Positions 36,916 through 48,879 of a DNA stretch of 64,000 nucleotides are shown in pieces (the stretch's first letter is position 1; every line of letters starts with the position of its first letter). A program made the translations under genes and the position numbers. The DNA is taken from contig JARWIR010000001.1 of the NCBI GenBank assembly GCA_029959085.1, positions 17,723,730-17,787,729 of the forward strand. The letters run 5' to 3'. The stretch is from Nemophila menziesii (lineage: Eukaryota > Streptophyta > Magnoliopsida > Boraginales > Hydrophyllaceae). The notes under the pieces are model-generated. The model made no database searches, had not been told where the DNA came from, and saw only the letters and a list, made by a program, of their open reading frames with translations.

Positions 36916-37827
36916 AGAAGCAATCAAGAGGATCTAGATGAGGAAGAAGCAAGAGCTAGAGCTTAATACATCAATTCAACACTTATCCATCTATATTCTT
37001 TGGGCAAATTAGTATTAGATCTATTTTGTCTATGAGGTATTTCTAAGCTATTTATTCAAGAGTTTTATTATGCATAATTTCTCTTTAGGATTGTAATTAT
37101 ATGAACCATTGATTATTGTTTTTCTGTTTTAATTTGAATCTGGGATTTTAGTATTTAATTGAATTGGTTCTTAATTTCCATTGACTATATTATTGTGCTT
37201 GTTTACTATCATTGACGTCGCGAATCAATGGTAGGTTTTAGTAATTAGGCTATTCACTAGTGGCGGTGATCACCTTGACGGGGGGTTTAATTACAGAACT
37301 AGAATATAGACGCGTGGTATCCGTTAAATTGACCCTGACGGGCTTGACTAACCACGTAGCCAATTGGGTAAGATCTCAATCATCTGAATGTAGCTTATAA
37401 TCGCCCTGACGGAGTTTGTAATATGGTAGGGTAGCTCCTAAGTCCACCCTGACGGGGGTTAGGAGATTATAGAGTCCTGACTATTGTGAGATTTCCCCTT
37501 CACCCTTATTCTTAGGAATCACAAATTCAATAGGATAGGTTCATACTTGCATCTTCTTATCTTATTTGCATAATTATTTATTGTTTATTATTTATTTTAT
37601 TTAGTTAATTAGAAAACAAACTCCTTTGCTATTTATCTTTTTTATTAAAGCAATTAAAACTATCTATTCTAATACTGAACACGAAGTTAGAATAACTACT
37701 TAAATCCTTGTGGAGACGATAATCCCGTATTTACTTATTTATTACTTGGAACAACCCGTACATTTGCGGTCTATGGATCCTTTATTTCTTTATTTTTATT
37801 GCATTATTTTATAACCCACCAGGACCC
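36916..37827 (+). mobile_element. gypsy LTR fragment (family B)
   Basis: The complement matches the first ~900 bases of the solo LTR at 53015-54599: both start TGGTGGGTCCT followed by GTTATAAAATAAT, and carry several GTCAGGGTG/CACCCTGACGGG blocks at similar spacing. It ends at 37827, exactly where LINE coding resumes. Confidence 0.65.
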
Positions 37828-40186
37828 ACCAAAAGACTCAATCGTGTCTTGGCTACCTGTTATTTGATGAATCTCTTCCCAAATTCTATCCTCAAAGTGC
37901 CTACGGTATTTGGCTATGATCACTCGCCTTTTATCATCCATAATACAGTTGATCGAAGAAATGGAAATAAAGTCTTTATGTTTGAATCTAGGGTGCTGGA
38001 AAATCTTCAATATTCAGATATTGTAAAGTCTTCTTGGATTGAGCATGACCGTATCCTTTCGATTCAAGATTTCTGTCTCAAAAGAGATATTACACGTCTT
38101 GCTCTTACATGTTGGAGTAGACGCGTCTTCAATAATAGAAATCTCATTAATAAATATAAAAAATGTCTCATGGAGATCCAGAATGGTGATCAATTTGAAC
38201 AGATTCAGATCATGGCGCTTAATATAACTTAGGAATTGGACGAACACTAAAGTAAAGAAGAAACACTTTAGGCAGATAAAGTTAGGAACCTATGGATTAA
38301 AAAACACGATAAGAACACGAGATTCTTCTTTACTATGACCCAAATGAGAAAAAGCATCAATCGGATCTGCAGACGCAATAACTTTAATGACGCTTGGAAA
38401 AAAGATTCTAAGAACCTTAAATATTTGTTATGTAATTGTCATAAAATCCTTTTCAATGGAACCTTGTTTTGCCTAGGAAGAAATTAATAATCTTACTCCG
38501 TGCAACGTAACTTCTTCAATGAATGATTTCTTCACCAAGGTAGAGATTGATGAAGTTAGAAATACTATTTTTAGCACGTCTTGAACAAAACCTCTAGGCC
38601 GGATGGCCTTCCCGGGATTTTTACCAGGAATATGGAATATTCTTAAGGAAGACATATTCTTTATTGTTTCGCAATTATTTATCCATAATACTCTGCTCCA
38701 AGATATTAATGATACTCTCATCACACTTCTTTTGAAAGGTGACACCCAAGAGGAGGTCAAGGATTACAAGGCAGTTCTTTGTGTCAATTTCACTTACAAA
38801 GTCCTTGTAAAAATATTGTCTCTCGGAATTCAACCGCTCATAAATGATATTATCTTTCCAACTTAGTCGGCTTTCACTAAAGGAAGATGCATCGATGATA
38901 ACATCATTAGCGGGCAGGAAGTTTTAAAATTTTATAAAATAAAAAATCTAAGAACCACTATGTGCTGGTCAAACTCGGCATGGCCAAGGCTTATGACCAG
39001 GAAAATTTGGTGTTCCTCATCATTATCTTATAAAAGTTAGACTTCTATACAAAATAGATAGCATGGGTTATGAATTAAGTCTCATCGGTCTCGTTTCAAA
39101 TCAAGTTTAACGGTGAAAGATTGAATTTTTTTAGCCAAATCAAGGAATCAGACAAGGTGATATGTTATCAATCTCATGTATCTATCATGGCGGAGTGCCT
39201 TCTTTTATATTTAAATAAAAAATATAGAATTTGTAATATCAAAAAGAAATGCTTACTCAGTCTTGCCCAAATCTTACTCACCTTATTTTCGCGGATGATG
39301 CGTTGATCTTCACTTCTATTAATAAGAAATAAATTAATGTCTTCAAGGAAACAATCAATGTGTATTGTGAAGCATCAAAGGAAGGAATAATTTACAAAAT
39401 TCATCTATTTGTTTTAGCAAATGAACACCGGATGATACATGTGATGTTGTTTCATAGTCTTTTGGTATTTAGGAAAGCAACCTCTCTTGGGGAATTATTT
39501 GGAAAGTCCTTTGTACAAAAAAAATCTAAGACGGAGAATCTCAACTATATCAAAGACCGGCTTCTCTCTAAGACATCTAATTAGAATTCTACTCTTCTCA
39601 CGGATGGTGGCAAAGAAGTTCTCATCAAAACTGTCTTGCAAACAATCCTGAATAACAAATGTCAAATTTTAAATTTATGAAGACTCTTTGTGGAAAATAG
39701 GCTAGCTTGGTCGCTACTTTTTTGTGGGATGCACTACACAAAAAGAGAAATCATTGGGTCGCATAGAAGAGAATTCTTGTTTCAAAACTAGTCAAGAATG
39801 AAATGCGAAACTAGTCAAGAATACTTTCCAATTCTTGCATGTAATCAGATTTGAAATATGCATGTTCTCCAGCTTGATCATGTCGATAGAATCATTTGTC
39901 CTTATATCAAGAACGGTGAATATTCAGCAAAACCAAGGTATCACACTATTGTCAACAAGGAGATTCAGTTTAAAAGTCAAGCATCATCTTCTCCAATTAA
40001 TATTAATCCCAAAATTTGGAACATCATTTGGAAATCAAAATGTCATGAAAAAAATTATAATTTTGGATGAAAATGTTAAAATTATTATGCCTACGAAGAA
40101 GAACCTTTTCAAAAGGAAATACACTATGGCTTGTGACTGGTGTGATCATCACTCAAAATTTGTCGAACACCTGCTGCTGTCATGAC
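37828..40186 (+). pseudogene. L1-type LINE, piece 2: endonuclease end, reverse transcriptase, start of zf-RVT
   Basis: Plus-strand coding in shifting frames with several stops. It starts with RLNRVL and YDHSPFII (end of the endonuclease: KLDRVL, SDHSPL). It continues with KTSRPDG and GIFTRN (RT motif 0/1), LVKLGMAKAYD (the LDMSKAYD box), LIFADDALIF in a broken frame near 39281-39310 (catalytic FADD), NYIKDRLLSK with GGKEVLIKTVLQT, and CDWCDHHSKFVEHLLLS from the zinc-binding domain. It is cut at 40186 by the hAT transposon; the RNase H part reappears at 55037. Confidence 0.85.
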
Positions 40187-40320
40187 TAGGGGTGCACACG
40201 GGTCGGGTAACTAACCCTAGGGTTAACCCTAAACCCAACCCCGATTTTTTGGTTTTTACTTGTCTAAACCCTAAACCTAACCTTAAGGGACTGAAACTGC
40301 ACATGTTGGGTTAGTATAGG

Positions 40321-41896
40321 TGGTGTGGCCTAAGGTGTGATAAAATAATGATATAAATAAGTGCAAATACACACCCTAAACTAACACTGTACTGCAAGTA
40401 TTATAGGACGTATGCAAGTTTTAATGATAAGAAGATTCGTTCCTCAGGGACTGACGAAAGTTAGAGAGAACTTATGCAATTTATCAAGTGCAGATATTAA
40501 AGATAGAAAAGATAATACGCAAAGAAAGAAAAGGAGAATAGATTTTTATTTGGTTTTTATATAATAAACTAAACTACTAAACTAAAGACAATAAAATAAA
40601 TAAGAGAAAAGAAAAGAAGATAGTATGAAAGTTATAGCTTAGGTTTTACTAGTATGCACCAATCCTTCTAATTCTAGCTATTAGATCTAATTTATAAGGG
40701 AGAATATTAGCTCTTGGTATACTTAGTCAGGATTCTAAATTCCCATACCTTAGACCTTGAGAGCGACTAAGGGGGCTACGGCACAACCAAGAAGTGTTTT
40801 ATCTTAGGGTTATCAAACGCCACTAAGGCCCTAAGCAAATACTGCAATCCTGGTGATATGGTGGTTAAAACAAACCCTAATGACTATCTAGTTAGAATCA
40901 TGTTTTGTCAGAACTAATATCGACACTAGACGTTATGTGGTGGTTCAATAGTTAAACACCCTGTCAAGGAGACCATCTAACTACTATTAAGGTAATCCTA
41001 TACGCATGCATTCGCAAGGAAAACAATCATTAAATCAAAACACATAATCAAATATAATGGTAAGTAGCTAATATCAGATTAAAACATATAATTCCCAAAG
41101 AACTTAGATAGAAGAAATAGAATTCATAGTTTATACATTATGCAAAACCTAAGCTAATAGAATTAGTTCATACAAAGAAAAGAAAAGAAAAGAATTACAA
41201 AATAAGAGGTTGAAGGAGACATGATTGATGCACAGCTCCCTCCAGACTTCTTCTCTTGTGTTGCAGCTTCCTCTTAGCCTTAGGGTCTGGCCAAGGATGA
41301 TTTTAGAGTGTTAAGAGACTGTATTTATAGGGTATAGGAAGACCTAATTCGTTTTCTTGAAGGAGAAGGAAAGTAATAGACTCCTAGTCCAACTCAAATT
41401 CGTATGGAAATAAAGATAAACACTGCTGGACCGTTTTGAGCATATCTTCTTCGTTATTGGTCGGTTTGATCTCCATAAGATACCAAAAGAATCGCAACAG
41501 AATTATCTTGACCCTAAAGAAGGAAATTACCAAAATCGGCCTATTTCTTAGGTAAAAATGCATATCTTTAGACGTGTATGCAGAATCCCAGATTTAGGCA
41601 GCCTTTCCTTTTCCATCTTTTTAGCATTTGTTTCCTTATCTCCAATTTCCATGCAAATCTCTTTCCATAAGTTGTAGTCTTTGACTTGGACTCTAATTAA
41701 TTTCCATAATTATCTTTAAAGTTTCACACTAAATAAACAATTAAACCCAATATGCTCTAAAAATAATAATTCTATAAATCAAGACTCAAAATAGGAAAGT
41801 GCACTAAATTAAGCTAAGATCGACCTATAAACTAATAAATAAGCCTAAAATGATGTCTCTAAAGTATATTATATTATAACAAATGAGGAGACATCA
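40321..41896 (-). mobile_element. 3' LTR of the gag-only gypsy element
   Basis: Bounded TG...CA (TGGTGTGGCC to AGACATCA as read on the plus strand). It holds a CCCTATAAATACAG promoter on the minus strand near 41330 and a terminal inverted motif TGATGTCTC/GAGACATCA at 41851-41896. Confidence 0.88.
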
Positions 41897-41911
41897 AGAC
41901 CCCCAACTCAA
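41897..41911 (-). other. polypurine tract
   Basis: GAGTTGGGGGTCT on the minus strand lies immediately before the 3' LTR, where plus-strand DNA synthesis is primed. The TGGGGGTC form is usual for Athila/Tat elements. Confidence 0.6.
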
Positions 41912-44300
41912 AGTTGTATCGTCCCGATACAATGAAAGTAAAGAACAGTAGGGTAGTCAAGAAGAAGAAGTAGGAGGAGAATAAGAACAGAACATAATGA
42001 ATGATCCTAGAGCAAAAATATCTAAAAAGTCTCATGTAGTAATGCTCAAGAAATAATGCACAAAGATGCTTAATATACATGTAATCAACAATCCATAAAT
42101 TCAAGTCCAGATTAATTTCGCAATGCCAGAAGGAGAGGATGATAACTTAGTTCATGTTAATGGCTATAGGTTGTTCATAGGTCCAAAATACAGCATCCAA
42201 TGGTCTACTTACCTACTACCTAATAACTCAATTGTTTCTCCATCTAGTAGTTAGAAATCCTAAGGTCTTGGTTATAACTTGGCTTAAGGACGGGTGTGGT
42301 ATATTTGGATAATGAAAAGTGAGCTTTTGGCTCTCTCCTCACTAGCCATCAACGAATCGCCCTAGAGCTTGAGTTTTTCACTCGAAGATGTTCTCACTCA
42401 ACCCAATTTATTGATGCCTTTGATGTGCATCCCCAATAATCCCAATTAAAACCCTTGATGATTTAAAATCCACTTTGCCGGTCCGAATATATATTCTTTT
42501 CATATCAATTTATCTTTTATATAGCTATGACTCTCTTTTTGTTGTTCGATATATCATGCTATTTTTTTTATATATATATTCTTTCTTTTTAATGCCCTTG
42601 TTGGCAAATTTAGCTCGTAGCTTCTTTTCCATTCACTATTACCCCGGCAAAGGGTTACAATAATAACAATTCATCATCAATAAAATCACAAAGATAATTC
42701 CCAATTTCCCAAAGTTCCCTAATTATGAAACCCACCACCCCAAACTCAAGCTCTAAAACGAGTTGTCTCAGGTTTTGCTATTCGAGTGCGGGTCATATAG
42801 ATAAGTCCTAAAAACTAGGGTATGGATTATAATGTGTTTCAATAAAGGCTTTAGAAAGGCTCAGAGGGGCTAAGACGGAAAAATAATATCAATAATCAAA
42901 CAAAAGGTTGAGAAAGTCTAAAGGCTTCAAGTGTTTTATCATGAAAGAACTGCCTTATTCATTTTTCTAACTACCGGATTTTGTTACTTTTTCACTACTA
43001 GTTCATAGATAAGCGGGTTTTCAACTAATTTTAAACCTCACATTCTACACACCAACAACTCTCCCTAAGTTTCAACATACTTCTTAGCATTGCTTATTAA
43101 CTTTTCTATCTTTTATTTCCTGTTTTCATACATGCATCTAAACAAACTTATGACGTCTCTCAAAAACATACTACCTACTATCATTGACCTAGTAAAATCA
43201 TGCTCAATAGGTACATTCAAAGATATTCTATGCCTAATTCAACCTAAAAAAAATTTAAATTTTATGAAAAATACAAAAAGGAAGATGAGGACAACGAATC
43301 CCCACCCCAACTCAAAAATGAGCCGTGTCCCCACGACTCGAAAAAGACTCAATAAAAATAAAATTTAAAATTAGCATACATATTGCACATAAAGAAATGG
43401 TAGATAAGAAAGAAAACATACTCTTCGAGGCTTTTACCTCGCCTTGTTGATACTCGGATTAAATTCTAATGTATCATCTTCACCCAACTTCTTATTCGCT
43501 TTCCGATCAGGACACGTGATCATAATAGGATATTGCATTATATAACGTCATGGGAGAGATCGAAAATCCGTATCACCTCCTCATAGATCAACTGTGCCAC
43601 ATCTTCTTCTTCTCCTCACAAAATACAATTCACAAACAACCCAAGCATTCCAAATTTCCATGAACCTTCATGTATTCTCCTCCAACTTCTTCTTCAAATA
43701 CTATCTTATAAGAAAAGGTAGTTCCTTTAATTGTTACTTCAGAGAAGCTATCATGGCCATTGAAGCTTTCTCTTTTTCTTCGGGTGTAAGGTCTTTGATT
43801 TGTAGAGGTTGTGTTGTCATCTTCACTAAAGTTAGAATCTTTTTGCTTATCGAATCAAACACAGCTAGCTAACCTCTCTTTTTATGACCTATGTTACCCT
43901 TTGGATTGGAACTAGGACTTTTCTCACTTGATTTCTTCTCAATTAGATCCAATACCTTGATTTCTTCATCTCCCTTTCAGTAGATAATGTTCATGTTCTC
44001 TTAATCATCTCAATTGACCCCCAACTCAAAGCTTTAACCACTCTTGAAATTTGAAACTCTTGATTATTGGTTGTACAAGCTTAATTGGGTTAGGAAGGGT
44101 GATTTGATGATGATTCTCTATGTGGGTAAGATGGATTCTTCATGGATTGGCTTGGATTTAAGAAATTTGAGGATGAATTTTTGAAATTTAAGCTTTTGAT
44201 TCTTGGATTCAAGGTGTTTTGGGATGATATAGGTGGTTGAATCTTCTTGTAATGATGTGGAGAATGAATTGGATGTGTTTTCATGGTGATTGGGTAGTGT
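41912..44300. other. non-coding internal region of the gypsy element
   Basis: No retroviral domains in any frame. The sequence is less AT-biased than the surrounding DNA. A protein-coding relic cannot be excluded but none is recognised. Confidence 0.5.
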
Positions 44301-44447
44301 TTTGATGATTGGTGAAGGTTTTTATGAGCTTCAATGGAGTTGGGAGAGTTTTGGGGAAGAAGGAGAAGCTTAAGGATTGAAAAATTCGTAATAGAGCAAC
44401 CTCCTCACCCTTATAACCTAAAAAACGCGTTTTTTCTCTCTCTCCAG

Positions 44448-45000
44448 CAGTTCCGGGCGGTATACCGGCCGTGGGGCCCGGTATACCAGAGTTCTGGCCA
44501 TCGAAATTTTTCCTCTCGGCATACAACGCGTGGTGACACCCCGTGGCACGGGTTTTCTGGCCGGCATACCGGACTTCTGGCCGGTATACCGGCCGGAAAC
44601 GAAAACCTCCCCAACAGCTAGATCTCGAAAAGTTATGCAGTTTAGGCTCAAAGATCACCTGATTCCGACATCCGAGCGAAAAGATATGACTTGCCGAAGT
44701 TTTCTCAAATTGTGTCAATTTTTTTTTTTGACACAGCGAGTGTGGGCGGTATACCGGCCGTGGGTCCCGGTATACAGGAACATCTGATGCTCAAAAACTT
44801 TCGTCTCGTCAAAATACACGCGCTAGTAACCCGTGGCACAGGTTTTTGCTCCAGCGGTATACCGGGGATATCGTCCGGTATACCGGACTCATCAGCTGGC
44901 TTTTTTTTCGTCTCGACATAGACCACGTGGCAGCTACCCGTGGTACGGGTTTTTGCTCCAGTGGTGCTCTCCGGTATATCGCTCCGATGGTCAGAATTTG
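44448..45000. repeat. GGTATACCGG palindrome array inside the gypsy element
   Basis: At least eight copies of GGTATACC, most extended to CCGGTATACCGG, lie at about 44458, 44479, 44583, 44748, 44768, 44856 and 44876, with decayed ones at 44565 and 44970. They are embedded in longer units that also contain CCCGTGGCACGGGTTTT and a TTCGTCTCG-type phrase, at about 200-300 base spacing. GC content is far above that of the flanks. Confidence 0.8.
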
Positions 45001-45210
45001 TCGACAATTTTTTATTTCCTCCCGAACTCAATTTCTCCTATACCTAAGCATCAAAAACACTAATACCTTTCTCAAATATGCAATATCAAATAACTTAAAA
45101 AAAGACATAAATTAAAAACTTAAAAATGTAAAAGCATAAAAGAAATTACGGGTTGTCTCCCGTACAACACTTTTGTTTAACGTCTTTCAAAGTTAGACGT
45201 GTTACCTCGA

Positions 45211-46374
45211 TTAAGGATGACGAAATTTCCACCCTTTGCCTTTAATTCCCACGAACTTTTCAGATCGATTCTTCATAATCATGGATGGTGCCATCCAAGA
45301 TTTCGTGGGAGAAGGTGTTTCTAGTGGTAACTCGATTTCATTTGTAGCATTACACTCCTCTGGCAATCCATTCATCTTTTCGGTTTCTAGACTTCGTTTG
45401 TTAGAAAGAATGTCCTTCATGAACTGACCGTATTTTGACATTCTTGTGAGAGCTTCTACAAACGGGATGCTGATGTTTAACTTGTTCACCATGTCAACAA
45501 ACTCCTTGAATTCCAGGTAATTGTCCTTTCTGACACGTGAAGGGAATGGTGGAGGAGGGCATGTGTTGGTTACCACTGGGCTCTCTTTCTTTTCTGGTGT
45601 CTTCTCTTGGACACTTTTTTGTTCAACTACCTCTTCGACCTTATCTTCTGTTGTTTCTTCTCCCACCGTTTCTGGAATAGGGACTGGTTCTAGTTCTAGT
45701 CTGGCTGGAGGTAGTTGTTTTCCACTTCCTAATTCAACTGCATGACAAACTTTGTTTTCTGGAGCAGTAGTCTTACTTCTGAGTTGCCTTTCTGCAAAGA
45801 TTTGAAGCTTATTCACCATTTGTGACATTGTATGCTCGATATCCTTAAGCGCATTTTCTGAGCTTTGGAATATTTGCTGGCGAATCGCCATTTTTTCAGT
45901 TAGGTTCATTATCTTAGTTGTGATTGAATTCGAACTCGAAGGTTGTTCTTGGACGGTTTGCTGCATTGAATAAGGAGGTGGTTCTTGATAAGCTTCATCA
46001 TAAATCGGCGCTTCTTGATAGATAGGTTGTGGAGGATAATAAGATTGTGGTCGTGGTTGATAATAATCATCATGATAATGGTTATTATGATAATAATTTT
46101 GTTGATCTCCGACCCAATTGTAACTCTGTGGGGGTTGATAGTCAGCGTAATTTCCTTGAGATTGATAATAACCATCATAATAATGGTCTCTTTGATAAGG
46201 CATGAAGGAAATTGAGGCTGGATTGTTCATGCAATGTCCCCACGAGTGATCTCTTGCTCCACAACTAGGACATGAAGGTGATGTATGTACTAGATTCCTC
46301 CGAGCTAGTTGTTGCGATTGTTCTCGTAATTCCTCAAGTTGTTGGCTTAACTCCTTGAGCTTTAGAGATTCCAT
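45211..46374 (-). CDS. Gag-like protein of the gypsy element
   Basis: Open frame of 387 aa with no stop. An N-terminal Gln/Leu/Glu-rich coiled-coil-like segment (5-28) leads into a zinc knuckle CPSCGARDHSWGHC (CX2CX4HX4C). A Tyr/Gln/Pro-rich stretch (55-145) and an acidic Glu-rich linker follow. Then comes the conserved PPPFPSRV, NKLNISIPFVEALTRMSKY and FMKDILSNKR block of Athila/Tat gag-protease precursors. The frame ends soon after KFVGIKGKG, where the autonomous relatives continue into protease. The missing capsid N-terminus suggests that the reading frame is a gag remnant still kept open. Confidence 0.8.
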   Translation of the reverse strand: MESLKLKELSQQLEELREQSQQLARRNLVHTSPSCPSCGARDHSWGHCMNNPASISFMPYQRDHYYDGYYQSQGNYADYQPPQSYNWVGDQQNYYHNNHYHDDYYQPRPQSYYPPQPIYQEAPIYDEAYQEPPPYSMQQTVQEQPSSSNSITTKIMNLTEKMAIRQQIFQSSENALKDIEHTMSQMVNKLQIFAERQLRSKTTAPENKVCHAVELGSGKQLPPARLELEPVPIPETVGEETTEDKVEEVVEQKSVQEKTPEKKESPVVTNTCPPPPFPSRVRKDNYLEFKEFVDMVNKLNISIPFVEALTRMSKYGQFMKDILSNKRSLETEKMNGLPEECNATNEIELPLETPSPTKSWMAPSMIMKNRSEKFVGIKGKGWKFRHP

Positions 46375-46539
46375 CGTGTATTAGCTTCTTCAGGATCTAA
46401 TAGCACAATACCTTTATCTCCTAATAAACCTGCTCTCGCCTAAAAAGAATCTGTAAAGACAAAAACTAAAAATAAAAGCGTAAAATAAAACTAACTAAAA
46501 TAAAAGCACAAGATAATTGCACAAGGACTAACGATGTAG

Positions 46540-46557
46540 TCCCCGGCAGCGGCGCCA
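46540..46557 (-). other. gypsy primer-binding site
   Basis: TGGCGCCGCTGCCGGGGA on the minus strand, six bases after the CA end of the 5' LTR. It is nearly the Asp-type tRNA primer site used by Athila/Tat elements. Confidence 0.8.
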
Positions 46558-46563
46558 AAAACT

Positions 46564-48129
46564 TGGTGTGGCCTAAGGTGTGATAAAATAATTATTTAAA
46601 TAAGTGCAAATACACACCCTAAACTAACACTGTACTGCAAGTATTACAGGACGTATGCAAGTTTTAATGATAAGAAGATTCGTTCCTCAGGGACTGACGA
46701 AAGTTAGAGAGAACTTATGCAATTTATCAAGTGCAGATAGAAAAGATAATACGCAAAGAAAGAAAAGGAGAATAGATTTTTATTTGGTTTTTATATAATA
46801 AACTAAACTACTAAACTAAAGACAATAAAATAAATAAGAGAAAAGAAAAGAAGATAGTATGAAAGTTATAGCTTAGGTTTTACTAGTATGCACCAATCCT
46901 TCTAATTCTAGCTATTAGATCTAATTTATAAGGGAGAATATTAGCTCTTGGTATACTTAGTCAGGATTCTAAATTCCCATACCTTAGACCTTGAGAGCGA
47001 CTAAGGGGGCTACGGCACAACCAAGAAGTGTTCTATCTTAGGGTTATCAAACGCCACTAAGGCCCTAAGCAAATACTGCAATCCTGGTGATATGGTGGTT
47101 AAAACAAACCCTAATGACTATCTAGTTAGAATCATGTTTTGTCAGAACTAATATCGACACTAGACGTTATGTGGTGGTTCAATAGTTAAACACCCTGTCA
47201 AGGAGACCATCTAACTACTATTAAGGTAATCCTATACGCATACATTCGCAAGGAAAACAATCATTAAATCAAAACACATAATCTAATATAAAGGTAAGTA
47301 GCTAATATCAGATTAAAACATATAATTCCCAAAGAACTTAGATAGAAGAAATAGAATTCATAGTTTATACATTATGCAAAACCTAAGATAATAGAATTAG
47401 TTCATACAAAGAAAAGAAAAGAAAAGAATTACAAAATTAGAGGTTGAAGGAGACATGATTGATGCACAGCTCCCTCCAGACTTCTTCTCTTGTGTTGCAG
47501 CTTCCTCTTGGCCTTAGGGTCTGGCCAAGGATGATTTTAGAGTGTTAAGAGGCTGTATTTATAGGGTATAGGAAGACCTAATTCATTTTCTTGAAGGAGA
47601 AGGAAAGTAATAGACTCCTAGTCCAACTCAAATTCGTATGGAAATAAAGATAAACACTGCTGGACCGTTTTGAGCATATCTTCTTCGTTATTGGTCGGTT
47701 TGAGCTCCATAAGATACCAAAAGAATCGCAACAGAATTATCTTGACCCTAAAGCAGGAAATTACCAAAATCGGCCTATTTCTTAGGTAAAAACGCATATC
47801 TTTAGACGTGTATGCAGATCCCAGATTTAGGCAGCTTTTCCTTTTCCATCTTTTTAGCTTTTGTTTCCTTATCTCCAATTTCCATGCAAATCTCTTTCCA
47901 TAAGTTGTAGTCTTTGACTTGGACTCTAATTAATCTCCATAATTATCTTTAAAACTTCACACTAAATAAACAATTAAACCCAATATGCTCTAAAAATAAT
48001 AATTCTATAAATCAAGACTCAAAATAGGAAAGTGCACTAAATTAAGCGAAGATCGACCTATAAACTAATAAATAAGCCTAAAATGATGTCTCTGAAGTAT
48101 ATTATATTATCACAAACGAGGAGACATCA
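46564..48129 (-). mobile_element. 5' LTR of the gag-only gypsy element
   Basis: Near-identical partner of 40321-41896, with the same ends, TATA box (near 47565) and terminal stem (48084-48129). It lacks ~10 bases present in the other LTR near 40495. Confidence 0.88.
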
Positions 48130-48879
48130 ACAGGTGATTGTCGGTTTTAGGTCGCATTCGGGTTTGGTCAAAATAAAGTCAAACTTCTAAAAATAGTTAA
48201 AAAGTCAAAATTTGAATAAACTTTCCATAATTAGTAACTTTCAATGAAAAATATGTTGCTGAAATTACAGTACAAGGTGTTTACATTACAAGTCCCGGTT
48301 ATACAAAAAATAAAATTACATAAAATGCAACCTCTAATGTGTAAAGCAAGTAGATAAAATGTTCAAAAGTAGTTGCATTTGCTTGATAAATTCCAACAAA
48401 CTTCAAGGACCTCATATTTCCTACCATTACACATTACAAAGGATAAGAAATATTTTAGAAGTTTGTCTAAGATTTTGATTTAATCATTGGCATAAAATTA
48501 GGCCTCGAATTTAATATCTTCATCTTCTCTATGTAGTTAGGGACAAGGGACCACTCAGGGAAAAATGACTGGTTTTAAAACTTACAAGTTACAATCATTA
48601 TATGCTACCCACTCACCAAATCATTCCTCATACAATTTATTTATGTAATCATGGGAAACGAGAGATGCAAACAATATTAACTTGAATTTAACTTGAAAGA
48701 TATAAAAAGATGCATTTATACCTTTGGTTATTGGCTACAAATTTGTTATAGTGGACTCGGGATTAATCACACTCAACTCATCTAAGCCATAATAACCCGT
48801 CAAAGTTAACAAATAACAAAAATTAAGTAAGTAAGAAGCAAAATCAAGTCAAGTTCAAGTTCAAGTTAATATTTAATAT

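Larger units (their letters stand above)
40321..48129 (-). mobile_element. non-autonomous Ty3-gypsy retrotransposon (Athila/Tat-like), gag only
   Basis: Two LTRs (40321-41896, 1576 bp; 46564-48129, 1566 bp) differ at roughly two dozen positions by eye plus a ~10-base indel, about 1.5%. Minus-strand order: 5' LTR, primer site, gag, long non-coding middle with palindromic repeats, purine tract, 3' LTR. The flanks ATAGG and ACAGG are a five-base duplication with one change. There is no protease, RT, RNase H or integrase, so movement would need enzymes in trans. Confidence 0.88.

Noticed and set aside
45236..46215. Plus-strand frames opposite the gag gene
   Set aside because: Shadows of the 387-codon minus-strand frame.
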